A stretch of DNA of 53,388 nucleotides, from NCBI GenBank assembly GCA_041838515.1, contig JBGYPP010000078.1:1-53388 (forward strand), read 5' to 3'. Both the position numbers and the translations under genes were made by a program. The number at the start of each line of letters is the position of its first letter. Positions within the stretch are counted from its first letter, which is position 1. The notes beneath the pieces were generated by a model. That model searched no databases. It was given only the letters and a program-made list of their open reading frames with translations, and was not told where the DNA came from. Shown here one piece after another: positions 1 to 7,542 of the stretch. Source of the stretch: JBGYPP01 sp041838515. GTDB lineage: Bacteria; Bacillota; Clostridia; Lachnospirales; Lachnospiraceae.

Positions 1-2
1 CT

Positions 3-92
3 GATTACATTAACTACTACAATAACGAGCGCATCCAGGCAAAAACAAAGTGGATGCCACCTGCAAAGTACAGAACGGCATCCACCTGTTGA
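3..92 (+). CDS. IS3-family transposase OrfB, C-terminal fragment
   Basis: This is the last 29 codons of a DDE transposase, and the 5' part lies outside the window. The visible end contains YYNNERIQAKTKWMPPAKYR, which matches the very C-terminus of IS3-family OrfB (rve integrase core) proteins, where a YYN-x-x-RI motif precedes the stop. In IS3 elements OrfB is normally made as an OrfA-OrfB fusion by -1 frameshifting; that part is not visible here. The gene is partial only because the window starts inside it. I cannot tell whether the element is active. Confidence 0.8.
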   Translation, partial: DYINYYNNERIQAKTKWMPPAKYRTASTC

Positions 93-172
93 GCCTCGAT
101 CATAAATCAATGTGTCCAGGGAACTGGGTACATATCATTAGCGCAATGCCCTTTTTCTTTACACAAAGATAA

Positions 173-217
173 GGGGGTGTTGCAGTAATGATTAAAAATC
201 GTTACTGCAACACCCCC
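173..217. terminator. 45-bp palindrome at the IS end, likely bidirectional terminator
   Basis: Two 21-nt arms separated by AAA pair perfectly except for one position that becomes a G-U pair in RNA. Two further A-T pairs flank the stem, and a T-rich stretch follows on the plus strand. It lies between the transposase stop and the convergent VOC gene, so it could end transcription from both sides. It may also be the terminal inverted structure of the IS. An identical 45-bp copy sits at 53248-53292. Confidence 0.65.
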
Positions 218-267
218 TTTTGCGTTTTTTGTCCACTGTCCCAAGCGGGTCTGGCAGAGGCTCTGCA

Positions 268-630
268 TTAGCGGGTGGGTACGATTTCCAGCCAGTATCC
301 ATCGGGATCCTGTATGAAATAGATGCCCATGTCGGGATTTTCAAAGCAGATGCAGCCCATGGCCTTGTGCTTGTCATAGGCCGCCTGGTAGTCGTCTACC
401 CGAAAGGCCAGGTGAAATTCACATTCACCCAGATTGTAGGGCTGGGGGTGGTCCTTGAGCCAGGTCAGCTCCAGTTCGAAATCGCTGTGGGCATTGCCCA
501 GAAAGACGATGGTGAAATTCTCCCTCTCTTTACGGCGTTTCTCGTGCAGATCCAGGGCCTGGCTGTAAAAGGCCAGAGATCTTTCCAAGTCGGAAACGTT
601 GAAATTTTCGTGTATCATCTTGAATTGCAT
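268..630 (-). CDS. VOC-family glyoxalase-like protein
   Basis: This 120-residue protein fits a single vicinal-oxygen-chelate unit of the lactoylglutathione lyase (GloA) type, which isomerises a hemithioacetal or a related small-molecule adduct using a bound metal. The four expected metal ligands are visible: His7 near the start, Glu54 in LELT, His73 in CEFHLAF and Glu115 in YWLEIVP. The ending DPDGYWLEIVP is typical of GloA. A good ribosome-binding site (AGGAGG) precedes the start. It is followed on the same strand by an IS end, and the MBL-fold gene lies just upstream with a 15-base gap, so the two are probably co-transcribed. The substrate cannot be assigned from sequence. Confidence 0.8.
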   Translation of the reverse strand: MQFKMIHENFNVSDLERSLAFYSQALDLHEKRRKERENFTIVFLGNAHSDFELELTWLKDHPQPYNLGECEFHLAFRVDDYQAAYDKHKAMGCICFENPDMGIYFIQDPDGYWLEIVPTR

Positions 631-645
631 ATGCGTCCTCCTTTT

Positions 646-1389
646 TTAGCGGGCGGGGGGATTTGGCTCCAGCGGTTCCAAAAGCCGCAGCCGGCAGGCG
701 TGTTCCGGATGCCTGGCCAGGAATTGTTCTACGAATTGGGGCTGATCCCAGAAGTGCATGGCGTAGGCATTGCGCACCCTGACCTTGGAGAGGAAGTGCA
801 GCATGCCCCTCTCCCCATCGCCGCCCTGTCTGGGGTCTATAGGCAAAAATGCGGCTTCCAGAATCCTTCCCCGCAGTTTGGAAATCAGCAGGTCTATCTC
901 CTGGCGAAAGGCATAAGTCATCTGGGCATTGTCCTCCTGCTCCTCGCCTATCCACACCCAGTCGTGGAGATCCCCGGCGTGGTAGTAGAGTCCGGATTCC
1001 TCCTCCAGCAAAAAGGCCACGCCCTGATCCGTAGATTTGAGGGTGAATACCTTTTGGCCCTGGCTGAGTTCGTGGCTCTCGTGGGGGCGCACCCGTATCA
1101 TGCGGGGGTTCCAGCCCTGTTGGGCGGCGGAGAACACATCCCAGAGGCCGTCCAAATCCCGGCGGGCGATATCCCGGGAGGCGCAGATGCACAGAGGGCG
1201 GCGGCCCTGGGCGGCCAGCAGGGGCCAGAGGCCGGGGGAGTAATGGTCTTTATGCCCATGGCTGATAAACACGGTCAGGGGCTTTTCCGGAGCCAGAGCA
1301 GGAATGGGGCCCTGAAAATAGTCAAAGAGATAGTAGGCGACTGGGGTTTCTAAGAGAAAACCGCTGTGGCTGATGTATTGTACTTGCAT
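646..1389 (-). CDS. MBL-fold metallohydrolase
   Basis: This is a 247-residue protein of the metallo-beta-lactamase fold. The zinc-binding signature SHGHKDHYSP lies about 40 residues from the start, and a later HAGDLHDW supplies another ligand region. The overall pattern (N-terminal QYISHSGFLLET, then LFDYF) resembles UlaG-like and YhfI-like hydrolases, whose substrates vary. I chose the ATG at 1389 because AAGGAG sits 6 bases upstream; an ATG further upstream would add 19 residues with no family match. It overlaps nothing and lies directly upstream of the VOC gene in a probable two-gene transcript. The specific reaction is unknown. Confidence 0.8.
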   Translation of the reverse strand: MQVQYISHSGFLLETPVAYYLFDYFQGPIPALAPEKPLTVFISHGHKDHYSPGLWPLLAAQGRRPLCICASRDIARRDLDGLWDVFSAAQQGWNPRMIRVRPHESHELSQGQKVFTLKSTDQGVAFLLEEESGLYYHAGDLHDWVWIGEEQEDNAQMTYAFRQEIDLLISKLRGRILEAAFLPIDPRQGGDGERGMLHFLSKVRVRNAYAMHFWDQPQFVEQFLARHPEHACRLRLLEPLEPNPPAR

Positions 1390-1641
1390 GGCATACTCCT
1401 TAGAGGAATTTTTTTTCAATATAGCATTTTTTGGGCCTGGGGGCAAATGTGGGCTTGGGGAAAGTGGAGGTTGGGGGGTGAAGCTCGGTGGGGAACTGTG
1501 GCAGAGCGGGGAACTGCGGTGCCATGGGCTAATCGAGGCTGGGGGGCAAATGCTGGCTTGTGGGCAAGTGCAGGCCTAAAGGCAGATTCTTGCAAAATAC
1601 CCAGGGATGGGATATAGTTTTTTCTATATGGAGGAGGCGAA
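1390..1641. other. G-rich divergent intergenic region
   Basis: This 252-base region separates the minus-strand MBL gene from the plus-strand uridylyltransferase. The plus strand is strikingly G-rich and contains a G-quadruplex motif at 1433-1460. A related G-rich block recurs about 100 bases later (near 1540-1570), giving an imperfect direct repeat around GGGGGCAAATG. I see no convincing gene. The promoter for the downstream operon lies at its right edge. Confidence 0.6.
1590..1618 (+). promoter_or_regulatory. Promoter of the UDPGP-galE operon
   Basis: TTGCAA, a 17-base spacer and TATAGT form a good housekeeping-sigma promoter. Transcription should begin near 1625, leaving a very short leader before the ribosome-binding site GGAGGAGG and the ATG at 1642. 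Confidence 0.6.
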
Positions 1642-2868
1642 ATGGACAAGAGGGAAGAAGCTAGGGCAAAGGCGCAAAAATACGGCCAGGATCATGTGCT
1701 GGCGGCCTTGGACACGCTGGGGCCTGCAGAGCAGGAGGCGCTGCTGGACCAGGTGCTGGAGGCGGATATGGAGATTTTCTCCGCCTCGCTGGCAGGGGGG
1801 GCGGCGGGCCGGGGCAGGCTGGCTCCTTTGGCTGCCATGGAGCTGGATCATATTCGCAAGCACAAAAGTTATTACAGGGATAAGGGCTTGGCTGTCCTGG
1901 CCCAGGGCAGGGTGGGCGCCCTGCTGCTGGCTGGAGGTATGGGCACCCGTCTGGGATCGGATGCGCCCAAGGGTATGTATAATGTGGGTATAGGCCGCAA
2001 TCTCTATATTTTCGAGTGTCTGATCCAAAATTTGTTAGATGTGGTCAGGGATAGCGGCTCCTGGATACATCTCTTTGTCATGACCAGCGAGAAAAACCAC
2101 CAGGCGACAGTGGATTTCCTGGAGGAAAAGGGATTTTTTGGGTATAAGAGGGAATTTGTGCATTTCTTCCGGCAGGAGATGGCCCTGGCTACGGATTTTG
2201 AGGGCAAGATCCTGATGGAGGAGCCGGGCCGTATGTGCAGCTCGCCCAACGGCAACGGGGGCTGGTTTCGCTCCCTGGAAAAGGCCGGCCTGCTGGAGCT
2301 GGCCAAGGCAGAGGGCATAGAGTGGCTCAATGTGTTTGCCGTGGACAATGTGCTGCAAAAAATAGCCGACCCGGTATTTGTCGGAGCCACATTGGTCAGC
2401 GGATGTCAGGTGGGGGCCAAGGTGGTGGCCAAGAATGCGCCAGACGAAAAGGTGGGCGTGATCTGCCTGGAGGATGGCAGACCATCCATAGTGGAATACT
2501 ATGAATTGACTCCGGAGCTGATGGAGGCCAAGGACGCCAGCGGCAAACCGGCCTATCATTTCGGCGTGATTTTGAATTATCTCTTCTCCATAGAGGCCCT
2601 GGAGGCCCTGGAGGGGGGGATGCCCATCCATGTGGTGGAGAAGAAGATAGAGCATATGGATTCCCAGGGGAATAAGCTGAGTCCGGAGAAGCCCAATGGG
2701 TACAAATATGAAACGCTGGTGTTGGATATGATTTCCCGCATACCCACCTGTCTGCCTTTTGAGGTGGAGAGGGAGAGGGAGTTTGCGCCCATCAAGAACA
2801 AAACGGGCATAGATTCGGTGGAGAGCGCCAGGGAGCTGTTGGCAAAAAATGGAGTTAATCTGCACTAG
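1642..2868 (+). CDS. UDPGP-type UTP--sugar-1-phosphate uridylyltransferase
   Basis: This 408-residue enzyme probably joins UTP to glucose-1-phosphate (or another hexose-1-phosphate) to give UDP-sugar. The nucleotide-binding loop LAGGMGTRLGSDAPK lies at residues 96-110. This is the eukaryote-like UDPGP/UAP1 signature rather than the bacterial GalU one. Further family stretches are SPNGNGGW, VFAVDNVL and the C-terminal FAPIKNKTG. It starts after a strong GGAGGAGG site and is followed 12 bases later by galE, which uses UDP-glucose or UDP-galactose, supporting a role in UDP-hexose supply. The exact sugar (glucose or N-acetylhexosamine) is not settled by sequence alone. Confidence 0.88.
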   Translation: MDKREEARAKAQKYGQDHVLAALDTLGPAEQEALLDQVLEADMEIFSASLAGGAAGRGRLAPLAAMELDHIRKHKSYYRDKGLAVLAQGRVGALLLAGGMGTRLGSDAPKGMYNVGIGRNLYIFECLIQNLLDVVRDSGSWIHLFVMTSEKNHQATVDFLEEKGFFGYKREFVHFFRQEMALATDFEGKILMEEPGRMCSSPNGNGGWFRSLEKAGLLELAKAEGIEWLNVFAVDNVLQKIADPVFVGATLVSGCQVGAKVVAKNAPDEKVGVICLEDGRPSIVEYYELTPELMEAKDASGKPAYHFGVILNYLFSIEALEALEGGMPIHVVEKKIEHMDSQGNKLSPEKPNGYKYETLVLDMISRIPTCLPFEVEREREFAPIKNKTGIDSVESARELLAKNGVNLH

Positions 2869-2880
2869 GGAGGGAAATAT

Positions 2881-3912
2881 ATGCGGGTACTGGTTTGCGG
2901 AGGCGCAGGATTTATAGGCAGCCATACGGTGGTGGCCCTGCAGGAGGCCGGCCATGAGGCGGTGGTAATGGACAATCTCTCTAACTCTTCACCCAAGGCC
3001 ATAGAGAGGGTGGAGGCCATCACGGGCAAAAAAGTCCAGTTTTACAAGGCGGATATATTGGACAGGGAGGCTCTGGAGGAGATATTTGCCACGGAACAGA
3101 TAGATGCGGTAATGCATTTTGCCGGTCTGAAAGCCGTGGGCGAGTCTGTGGCCAAGCCCTGGGAGTATTATCAAAATAATATAGCCGGCACGCTGATTTT
3201 GGTGGATGTGATGCGGCAGCACGGCGTGAAGAATATTATTTTTTCCTCTAGCGCCACGGTGTATGGAGATCCGGACGTAGTGCCTATCACCGAGGACAGC
3301 CCCAAGGGGCAATGTACCAATCCCTATGGATGGACCAAGTCCATGCTGGAGCAGATATTGATGGATATGCAAAAGGCTGATCCAGAGTGGAATGTGGTGC
3401 TGCTGCGGTATTTCAACCCTATAGGCGCCCATGAGAGTGGCACCATAGGCGAGGATCCGGCCGGCATACCTAACAATCTCATGCCCTTTGTAACCCAGGT
3501 GGCCGTGGGCAAGAGGCCTCAGCTGTCTGTATTTGGCAATGATTATGACACGCCTGACGGAACGGGAGTTCGGGATTATATACATGTTGTAGATCTGGCC
3601 CAGGGCCATGTGGCCGCTCTCTTCCAGATATCCGAGGGCTGCGGCTGTAAGGTGTACAATCTGGGCACGGGGCAGGGTTTGAGCGTTCTGGACATAGTGA
3701 AGAATTTTGAAAAGGCCACAGGCGTGGCCATACCCTATGCCATCTGCCCTCGCAGGCCCGGGGATATAGCCATCTGTTATGCCGATGCCTCTAAGGCCAA
3801 GCGCGAGCTGGGCTGGGAGGCTGTGCGCACGGTGGAGGATATGTGCCGGGATGCCTGGCGCTGGCAAAAGAATAATCCCCAGGGGTATGGGGAGATGCAA
3901 TCTCCGGATTAA
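2881..3912 (+). CDS. galE: UDP-glucose 4-epimerase
   Basis: This 343-residue short-chain dehydrogenase/reductase interconverts UDP-glucose and UDP-galactose for Leloir metabolism and polysaccharide precursors. The NAD-binding motif GGAGFIG is at residues 7-13, the catalytic serine/threonine region SSSATVYG at 122-129, and the Tyr149/Lys153 pair in NPYGWTK. Length and motif order match GalE. It follows the uridylyltransferase with a 12-base gap and an AGGGAGG ribosome-binding site, so the two form an operon. No clear terminator is visible after its stop; the next gene is convergent. Confidence 0.95.
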   Translation: MRVLVCGGAGFIGSHTVVALQEAGHEAVVMDNLSNSSPKAIERVEAITGKKVQFYKADILDREALEEIFATEQIDAVMHFAGLKAVGESVAKPWEYYQNNIAGTLILVDVMRQHGVKNIIFSSSATVYGDPDVVPITEDSPKGQCTNPYGWTKSMLEQILMDMQKADPEWNVVLLRYFNPIGAHESGTIGEDPAGIPNNLMPFVTQVAVGKRPQLSVFGNDYDTPDGTGVRDYIHVVDLAQGHVAALFQISEGCGCKVYNLGTGQGLSVLDIVKNFEKATGVAIPYAICPRRPGDIAICYADASKAKRELGWEAVRTVEDMCRDAWRWQKNNPQGYGEMQSPD

Positions 3913-4056
3913 GAAAAACAGACCAAGTCTATGCAGATGCAGTTTTTTCGAAAAGATAAAGTCGTTTTAACATGCATCATTATTGTGCAATCAAGTATAG
4001 AATACAATAAACTTCTTAAATGAGAAGCGCAATATAGAGAAGGGGCCGCTACCTCC

Positions 4057-4323
4057 CTAGTCCTCCTCCAACATGTGAATTTCCAGATAATCATAGGGGA
4101 AATCTTCCACAAAGGAATCCTGGCCAAAGCGGGTGCGGCTGCTTTGGCCAAATTCACCTATTTGGCTGGGGAGCCACAGGGGCATGGGCAGATCCCACTC
4201 CTGGCAAAGGCTCTCCATGGCGCCAAAGATCTTTTTTGTGCGGCTCTGGCTGCTGCCGTCCTCTATCACCTTATCCAGCATCAATCGATTCTCTTTCCAC
4301 AATTTTGCCCACATTCGAAACAT
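4057..4323 (-). CDS. Small conserved protein of unknown function
   Basis: This is an 88-residue protein with no function I can name. It has a basic N-terminal third (FRMWAKLWKENR), a middle that resembles a helical segment (KIFGAMESLCQEWDLPMPLWL) and an acidic end (DYLEIHMLEED). I recall similar small proteins in Lachnospiraceae genomes, but that is memory, not a search. The ATG at 4323 is chosen because GGGAGG lies 7 bases upstream; an earlier ATG at 4449 would add 42 residues of low-quality sequence. It stands alone, convergent with galE and divergent from the alarmone synthetase. Confidence 0.7.
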   Translation of the reverse strand: MFRMWAKLWKENRLMLDKVIEDGSSQSRTKKIFGAMESLCQEWDLPMPLWLPSQIGEFGQSSRTRFGQDSFVEDFPYDYLEIHMLEED

Positions 4324-4541
4324 ATTCCATCCTCCCAGACGGTATTTTGGCGCCCTGCCGGCCGGTCGCCCTGACAGTAGCATAGCGCATTTTTGCCACT
4401 GGGGGTGCCTTATAGGACATATATGGGAGTTTTTTTGGAAAAAATCCAAGCAAATCCTAAATTTTTATAAATAATAGACAAAAACAATGGAATAAACCCC
4501 TGCATTATGCTACAATACTCATAATAATTTTTGGGAGTAAT

Positions 4542-5228
4542 GTGGGAAAATGGACAAGGGAGATAGGCGGCGCTATGGACACGATTTTGAATAATGGGGT
4601 GGAGAGCTGGAAAGAGGTTACTTTTATCTACAGCGCCGCTCTGAAAATGGTAGAAACCAAGATGCAGATTATGAATGATGAATTTCGTATGGTGCATCGC
4701 TACAATCCCATAGAGCATATCAAGGCCAGGATCAAGAGTCCGGAGAGCATAGTGAAGAAGCTGCGCCGTCACGGCTTGGAATCCACCATTAGCAATATGG
4801 TGCGCCATGTGAATGATATCGCGGGCATAAGGATTATCTGCTCCTTTTCTTCGGATATTTTTCCTATAGCTGAGCGCATACGGGGACAAAAGGATATCAC
4901 TGTTTTGCATACCAAGGATTATATCACCTACCCCAAGGCCAGCGGTTATAAGAGCTATCATATGATAGTGACCGTTCCAGTGTATCTGACGGACAGGGTG
5001 GTGGATACCAAGGTGGAGATACAGATACGCACGGTGGCCATGGATTTTTGGGCCAGCCTGGAGCATAAGATACATTACAAATTTGAGGGGGGCGCGCCGG
5101 AATCGATTAAGGAGGAGCTGGTGGAATGCGCCCGCATGGTGTCGGATCTGGATGCGCGTATGCGCAGCCTGAATGAGGAGATACTGGCCCTGTCTGAGGC
5201 TCGTCCGGGGCCAGCGGCTGCGGTATAG
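4542..5228 (+). CDS. Small alarmone synthetase, RelA/SpoT domain (RelQ/YjbM type)
   Basis: This 228-residue protein carries only the (p)ppGpp synthetase domain, without hydrolase or TGS domains, as in RelQ/SasB. It would transfer pyrophosphate from ATP to GDP or GTP. Visible signatures are KSPESIVKKLRRHG, NDIAGIRIICSF, the substrate loop KASGYKSYHMIV, and EIQIRT followed by FWASLEHKIHYK. The first start is a GTG at 4542 with GGGAG 5 bases before it; an ATG at 4575 is an alternative. It is monocistronic, with a likely -10 TACAAT at 4511 and a terminator-like hairpin just after the stop. Confidence 0.9.
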   Translation: MGKWTREIGGAMDTILNNGVESWKEVTFIYSAALKMVETKMQIMNDEFRMVHRYNPIEHIKARIKSPESIVKKLRRHGLESTISNMVRHVNDIAGIRIICSFSSDIFPIAERIRGQKDITVLHTKDYITYPKASGYKSYHMIVTVPVYLTDRVVDTKVEIQIRTVAMDFWASLEHKIHYKFEGGAPESIKEELVECARMVSDLDARMRSLNEEILALSEARPGPAAAV

Positions 5229-5247
5229 GGCATATATCCGGATGAAA

Positions 5248-5272
5248 AAACCGGCAGTGGGGCTGCCGGTTT
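5248..5272 (+). terminator. Hairpin terminator after the alarmone synthetase
   Basis: AAACCGGCAG and CTGCCGGTTT form a perfect 10-bp stem with the loop TGGGG. The T-run after it is short and interrupted, so termination may be partial. A run of A before it allows use on the other strand. Confidence 0.65.
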
Positions 5273-5649
5273 CTTGTCGGAAAGATTTTTGTCCGGGATT
5301 TTCCCGAAAATGAGGAGGGCCCAAAGCTGCGGAAGGCTTGTACTCTTTTCATTCTTTCATCTGCCTTTGCAATGGGAGAGCAAGGGGAAGGATGGAGAAT
5401 GAAAATACCTTCTGCCGCTTTGGGCATGTTATGAAAAATGGTGCCAGATGTGGGAAATCCATCTCGCAGTAGTGCTTTATGAAAATCAGTATAGCAGTCA
5501 AAAATGAATAAAATATGAACAGATTGTAAATAATTAGTGAATATGCACAAAAACCTTTTGGAAACTACCTTGGAAACAGTGCAAATACACAAGAGATGCT
5601 CAAGTATGGGCTGCATTATTGTACAAGCCAGGCTATTGGGTCAAATTTC

Positions 5650-5678
5650 TTGAACAGGGGCGGCATACATGATATGCT
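5650..5678 (+). promoter_or_regulatory. Promoter of the coiled-coil protein gene
   Basis: TTGAAC, a 17-base spacer and TATGCT lie about 35 bases upstream of the start codon at 5714, with GGGAGG between them. Confidence 0.45.
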
Positions 5679-5713
5679 AATTTAAATAGGCATTTTTTTG
5701 TCGGGAGGGCGAT

Positions 5714-6943
5714 ATGGACTCGTTTATGGAAAAATTGGCGCAAAAGCTGACGGCGCAGGATGTGATCAAGGCTAACGCAGAGGCGGAGGCTAAGGAGTTG
5801 GAGAGGCTGCGCATGCAGGTGGAAGCCTATAAGGACTGTCTGGACAGGCTGGAAAAGATCTGCCAGAACTTGGAGCTGTCCGGGGAGGCAGGGGCTGGGG
5901 AGTCAGAGGATGTCTGGAAAGAGCAGGCCTCTGTGCAGATGGAGAGGCTGGGCAAGGAGGCCTTGGATGCCATGGTATCCAAGCTGGAGGCATTCTCCCG
6001 GCAGATGATGGAGGGTCAGGTCAACAGGATGGAAATACTGGCCCAGGATGTGCAGGAGAGGAATAAGGAAAGCCTGGATCTGGCCCTCTCCCGCTCTCTG
6101 GCCAAGCATATGCAGGCCATGGATACCGCTGCGGCGGATCAGGCCCAGGCGGATGAGGAGGCTCATAGCCGGGATGTGGAGCGGTGGCAGAATATGCGCG
6201 ACCGGCTGGAGGGCCTGTTGGCTGAGCAGAAGCAGCAGATACAGGATCTGTCGGCCCGTCTGGAGCAGGACCGGGAGCAGGAGCCTATTCTGGCCGCTTT
6301 GGCACAGCTGGAGAATGTCCGGAACCAGGATATGGAGCGGTGGCAGGATATGCGCGACCGGCTGGAGGGCCTGTTGGCTGAGCAGAAGCAGCAGATACAG
6401 GATCTGTCGGCCCGTCTGGAGCAGGGCGGGGGGCAGGAGCCTATTCTGGCCGCTTTGACACGGCTGGAGAATGTCCAGAGCCGCCAGCAGGAGCAGTGGC
6501 AGGACATGCGTGACCGTCTGGAGTCCGGGGAGGGGGATGGCAGGGAGCGCATACAGGCCCTGTCCGTCCAGTTGGAGCAGATGCAGGCCGCGCAGACGGA
6601 AGCCATGGCAGCTCAGCAGCGGATCCGGCAGGAGGAGCAAAAGGCCCTGCTGGCCAAGCTGGAAGGAGCGGATCAGGAGGCCCTGCGCAAGCTGCTGGGC
6701 GAGCTGGCCGACCGGCTGGATGAGAATTTCCATAAGGAGAATGTCAAGGTCTATCGCAATGTGCAGGCGGCCATGGTGGATCAGGGTGAGAAGCAGAAAA
6801 ATGAGCTGTTGGAGGCCATGAGTCAGCAGCTGCAACAGTATGACAAGAAACAGATGGGCGTGCGCATAGCCGTACTCTTGGCTGCCCTCTTTTCCTTGTT
6901 CAATCTGGGCATGCTCGCAGCCCAGTGGCTGGGCGTATTTTGA
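5714..6943 (+). CDS. Tail-anchored coiled-coil protein with internal tandem repeats
   Basis: This 409-residue protein is almost entirely charged, Gln/Glu/Leu-rich helix and probably forms a long coiled coil. A single hydrophobic segment near residues 385-405 (IAVLLAALFSLFNLGMLAAQ), preceded by DKKQMG, makes it look C-terminally anchored. The N-terminus (EKLAQKLTAQDVIKANAEAE) and the part before the anchor (HKENVKVYRNVQAAM) resemble short uncharacterised Lachnospiraceae proteins that I recall as about 150-200 residues. Here the middle is expanded by 52-residue repeats. The function is unknown; a membrane-attached scaffold is only a guess. It overlaps or abuts the flavin reductase gene. Confidence 0.8.
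   Translation: MDSFMEKLAQKLTAQDVIKANAEAEAKELERLRMQVEAYKDCLDRLEKICQNLELSGEAGAGESEDVWKEQASVQMERLGKEALDAMVSKLEAFSRQMMEGQVNRMEILAQDVQERNKESLDLALSRSLAKHMQAMDTAAADQAQADEEAHSRDVERWQNMRDRLEGLLAEQKQQIQDLSARLEQDREQEPILAALAQLENVRNQDMERWQDMRDRLEGLLAEQKQQIQDLSARLEQGGGQEPILAALTRLENVQSRQQEQWQDMRDRLESGEGDGRERIQALSVQLEQMQAAQTEAMAAQQRIRQEEQKALLAKLEGADQEALRKLLGELADRLDENFHKENVKVYRNVQAAMVDQGEKQKNELLEAMSQQLQQYDKKQMGVRIAVLLAALFSLFNLGMLAAQWLGVF
6179..6646 (+). repeat. Three in-frame 156-bp tandem repeats
   Basis: Units begin at 6179, 6335 and 6491, exactly 156 bases (52 codons) apart. The first two are nearly identical at DNA level; each encodes a WQ-x-MRDRLEGLLAEQKQQ stretch followed by IQDLSARLEQ and QEPILAAL. 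The third is clearly diverged after its first 12 codons. The period is a multiple of three, so gain or loss of a unit would keep the frame. Confidence 0.9.
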
Positions 6944-7521
6944 CCAGGGGCGGAGGCTGCGCCTCTAAGGAGTTGTGGAAGGGCGGGAATATGCTCTATC
7001 CCCTGCCGGCCGTGCTGGCCAGCGTGGCAGATACCCGCCGCCGGGGCAATCTGATCACCCTGTCCTGGGCGGGCACCGTCTGCACCAATCCTCCCATGGT
7101 GTCCATATCCGTGCGGCCGGAGCGCTACTCCTATGGCCTGCTCAGAGAGCAGGGAGCCTTTGGGCTCAATCTGACCACGGTATCCATGGCCAGGGCGGTG
7201 GATTATTGCGGCGTGACCAGCGGCAGGGATGTAGATAAGGTGCAGGCCATGGGTCTGGAATGGATGGGGGCCTCCAAGCTGGGGCAGCCCCTGCTGGAGG
7301 CCTCGCCGGTGAATTTGGAGTGCAGTATAGAGCAGATTTTGGAATTGGGCAGCCATCATATGTTTATCGCCAGAGTGGAGGCGGTCTGGGCCAGCCGGAG
7401 GTTTTTGGATGAAAAAGGCCGCTTGGCTTTGGACAAGGCGGAGCTGTTGGCTTATTCCCATGGGCAGTATTATGGCCTGGGGGAAGCTCTGGGTAAATTT
7501 GGTTATAGTATCAAAAAATAG
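6925..7521 (+). CDS. Flavin reductase family protein
   Basis: This is an FMN-binding split-barrel protein of the flavin reductase family, up to 198 residues long. Family stretches seen are NLITLSWAGTVCTNPPM, ISVRPERYSY, FGLNLTT, DYCGVTSGRDVDK and SPVNLEC. Its physiological electron partner is unknown. The start is uncertain. A GTG at 6925 overlaps the coiled-coil gene by 19 bases but lacks a good ribosome-binding site. An ATG at 6991 cuts off the WKGGN segment that relatives keep. A TTG at 6973 has AAGGAG directly abutting it. It is followed 21 bases later by the LysM/M23 gene. Confidence 0.8.
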   Translation: MAGRILTRGGGCASKELWKGGNMLYPLPAVLASVADTRRRGNLITLSWAGTVCTNPPMVSISVRPERYSYGLLREQGAFGLNLTTVSMARAVDYCGVTSGRDVDKVQAMGLEWMGASKLGQPLLEASPVNLECSIEQILELGSHHMFIARVEAVWASRRFLDEKGRLALDKAELLAYSHGQYYGLGEALGKFGYSIKK

Positions 7522-7542
7522 CGGGGCAAAGGATGCTGGAAT

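Larger units (their letters stand above)
1..217 (+). mobile_element. 3' end of an IS3-family insertion sequence (left copy)
   Basis: This is the terminal part of an insertion sequence whose body lies to the left of the window. It holds the last 29 codons of the transposase, about 80 bases of non-coding tail and a 45-bp palindrome at 173-217. The same tail and palindrome recur in inverted orientation at 53248-53388, and similarity stops just after the run of C at 217, which sets the element's edge. The two copies differ by about 9 bases of indel and two substitutions. Confidence 0.85.
5229..5713. other. 485-base intergenic region
   Basis: It starts with a hairpin terminator at 5248-5272 and ends with a promoter at 5650-5678. 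In between the sequence is AT-rich, with no convincing coding frame and no RNA family I recognise. A short inverted repeat (CGGGA/TCCCG) lies near 5295. The length is unusual for this gene-dense window, so a small RNA or a long leader is possible. Confidence 0.5.

Noticed and set aside
5107..5616. A 169-codon minus-strand frame across the 485-base gap
   Set aside because: Half of it is antisense to the alarmone synthetase, it crosses a terminator hairpin, and its composition (Cys, Phe, Pro, Ser rich) is not protein-like.
6179..6646. Regular repeats as a CRISPR array
   Set aside because: The units are 156 bases, contiguous and in frame with a coiled-coil gene. There are no spacers and no cas genes.
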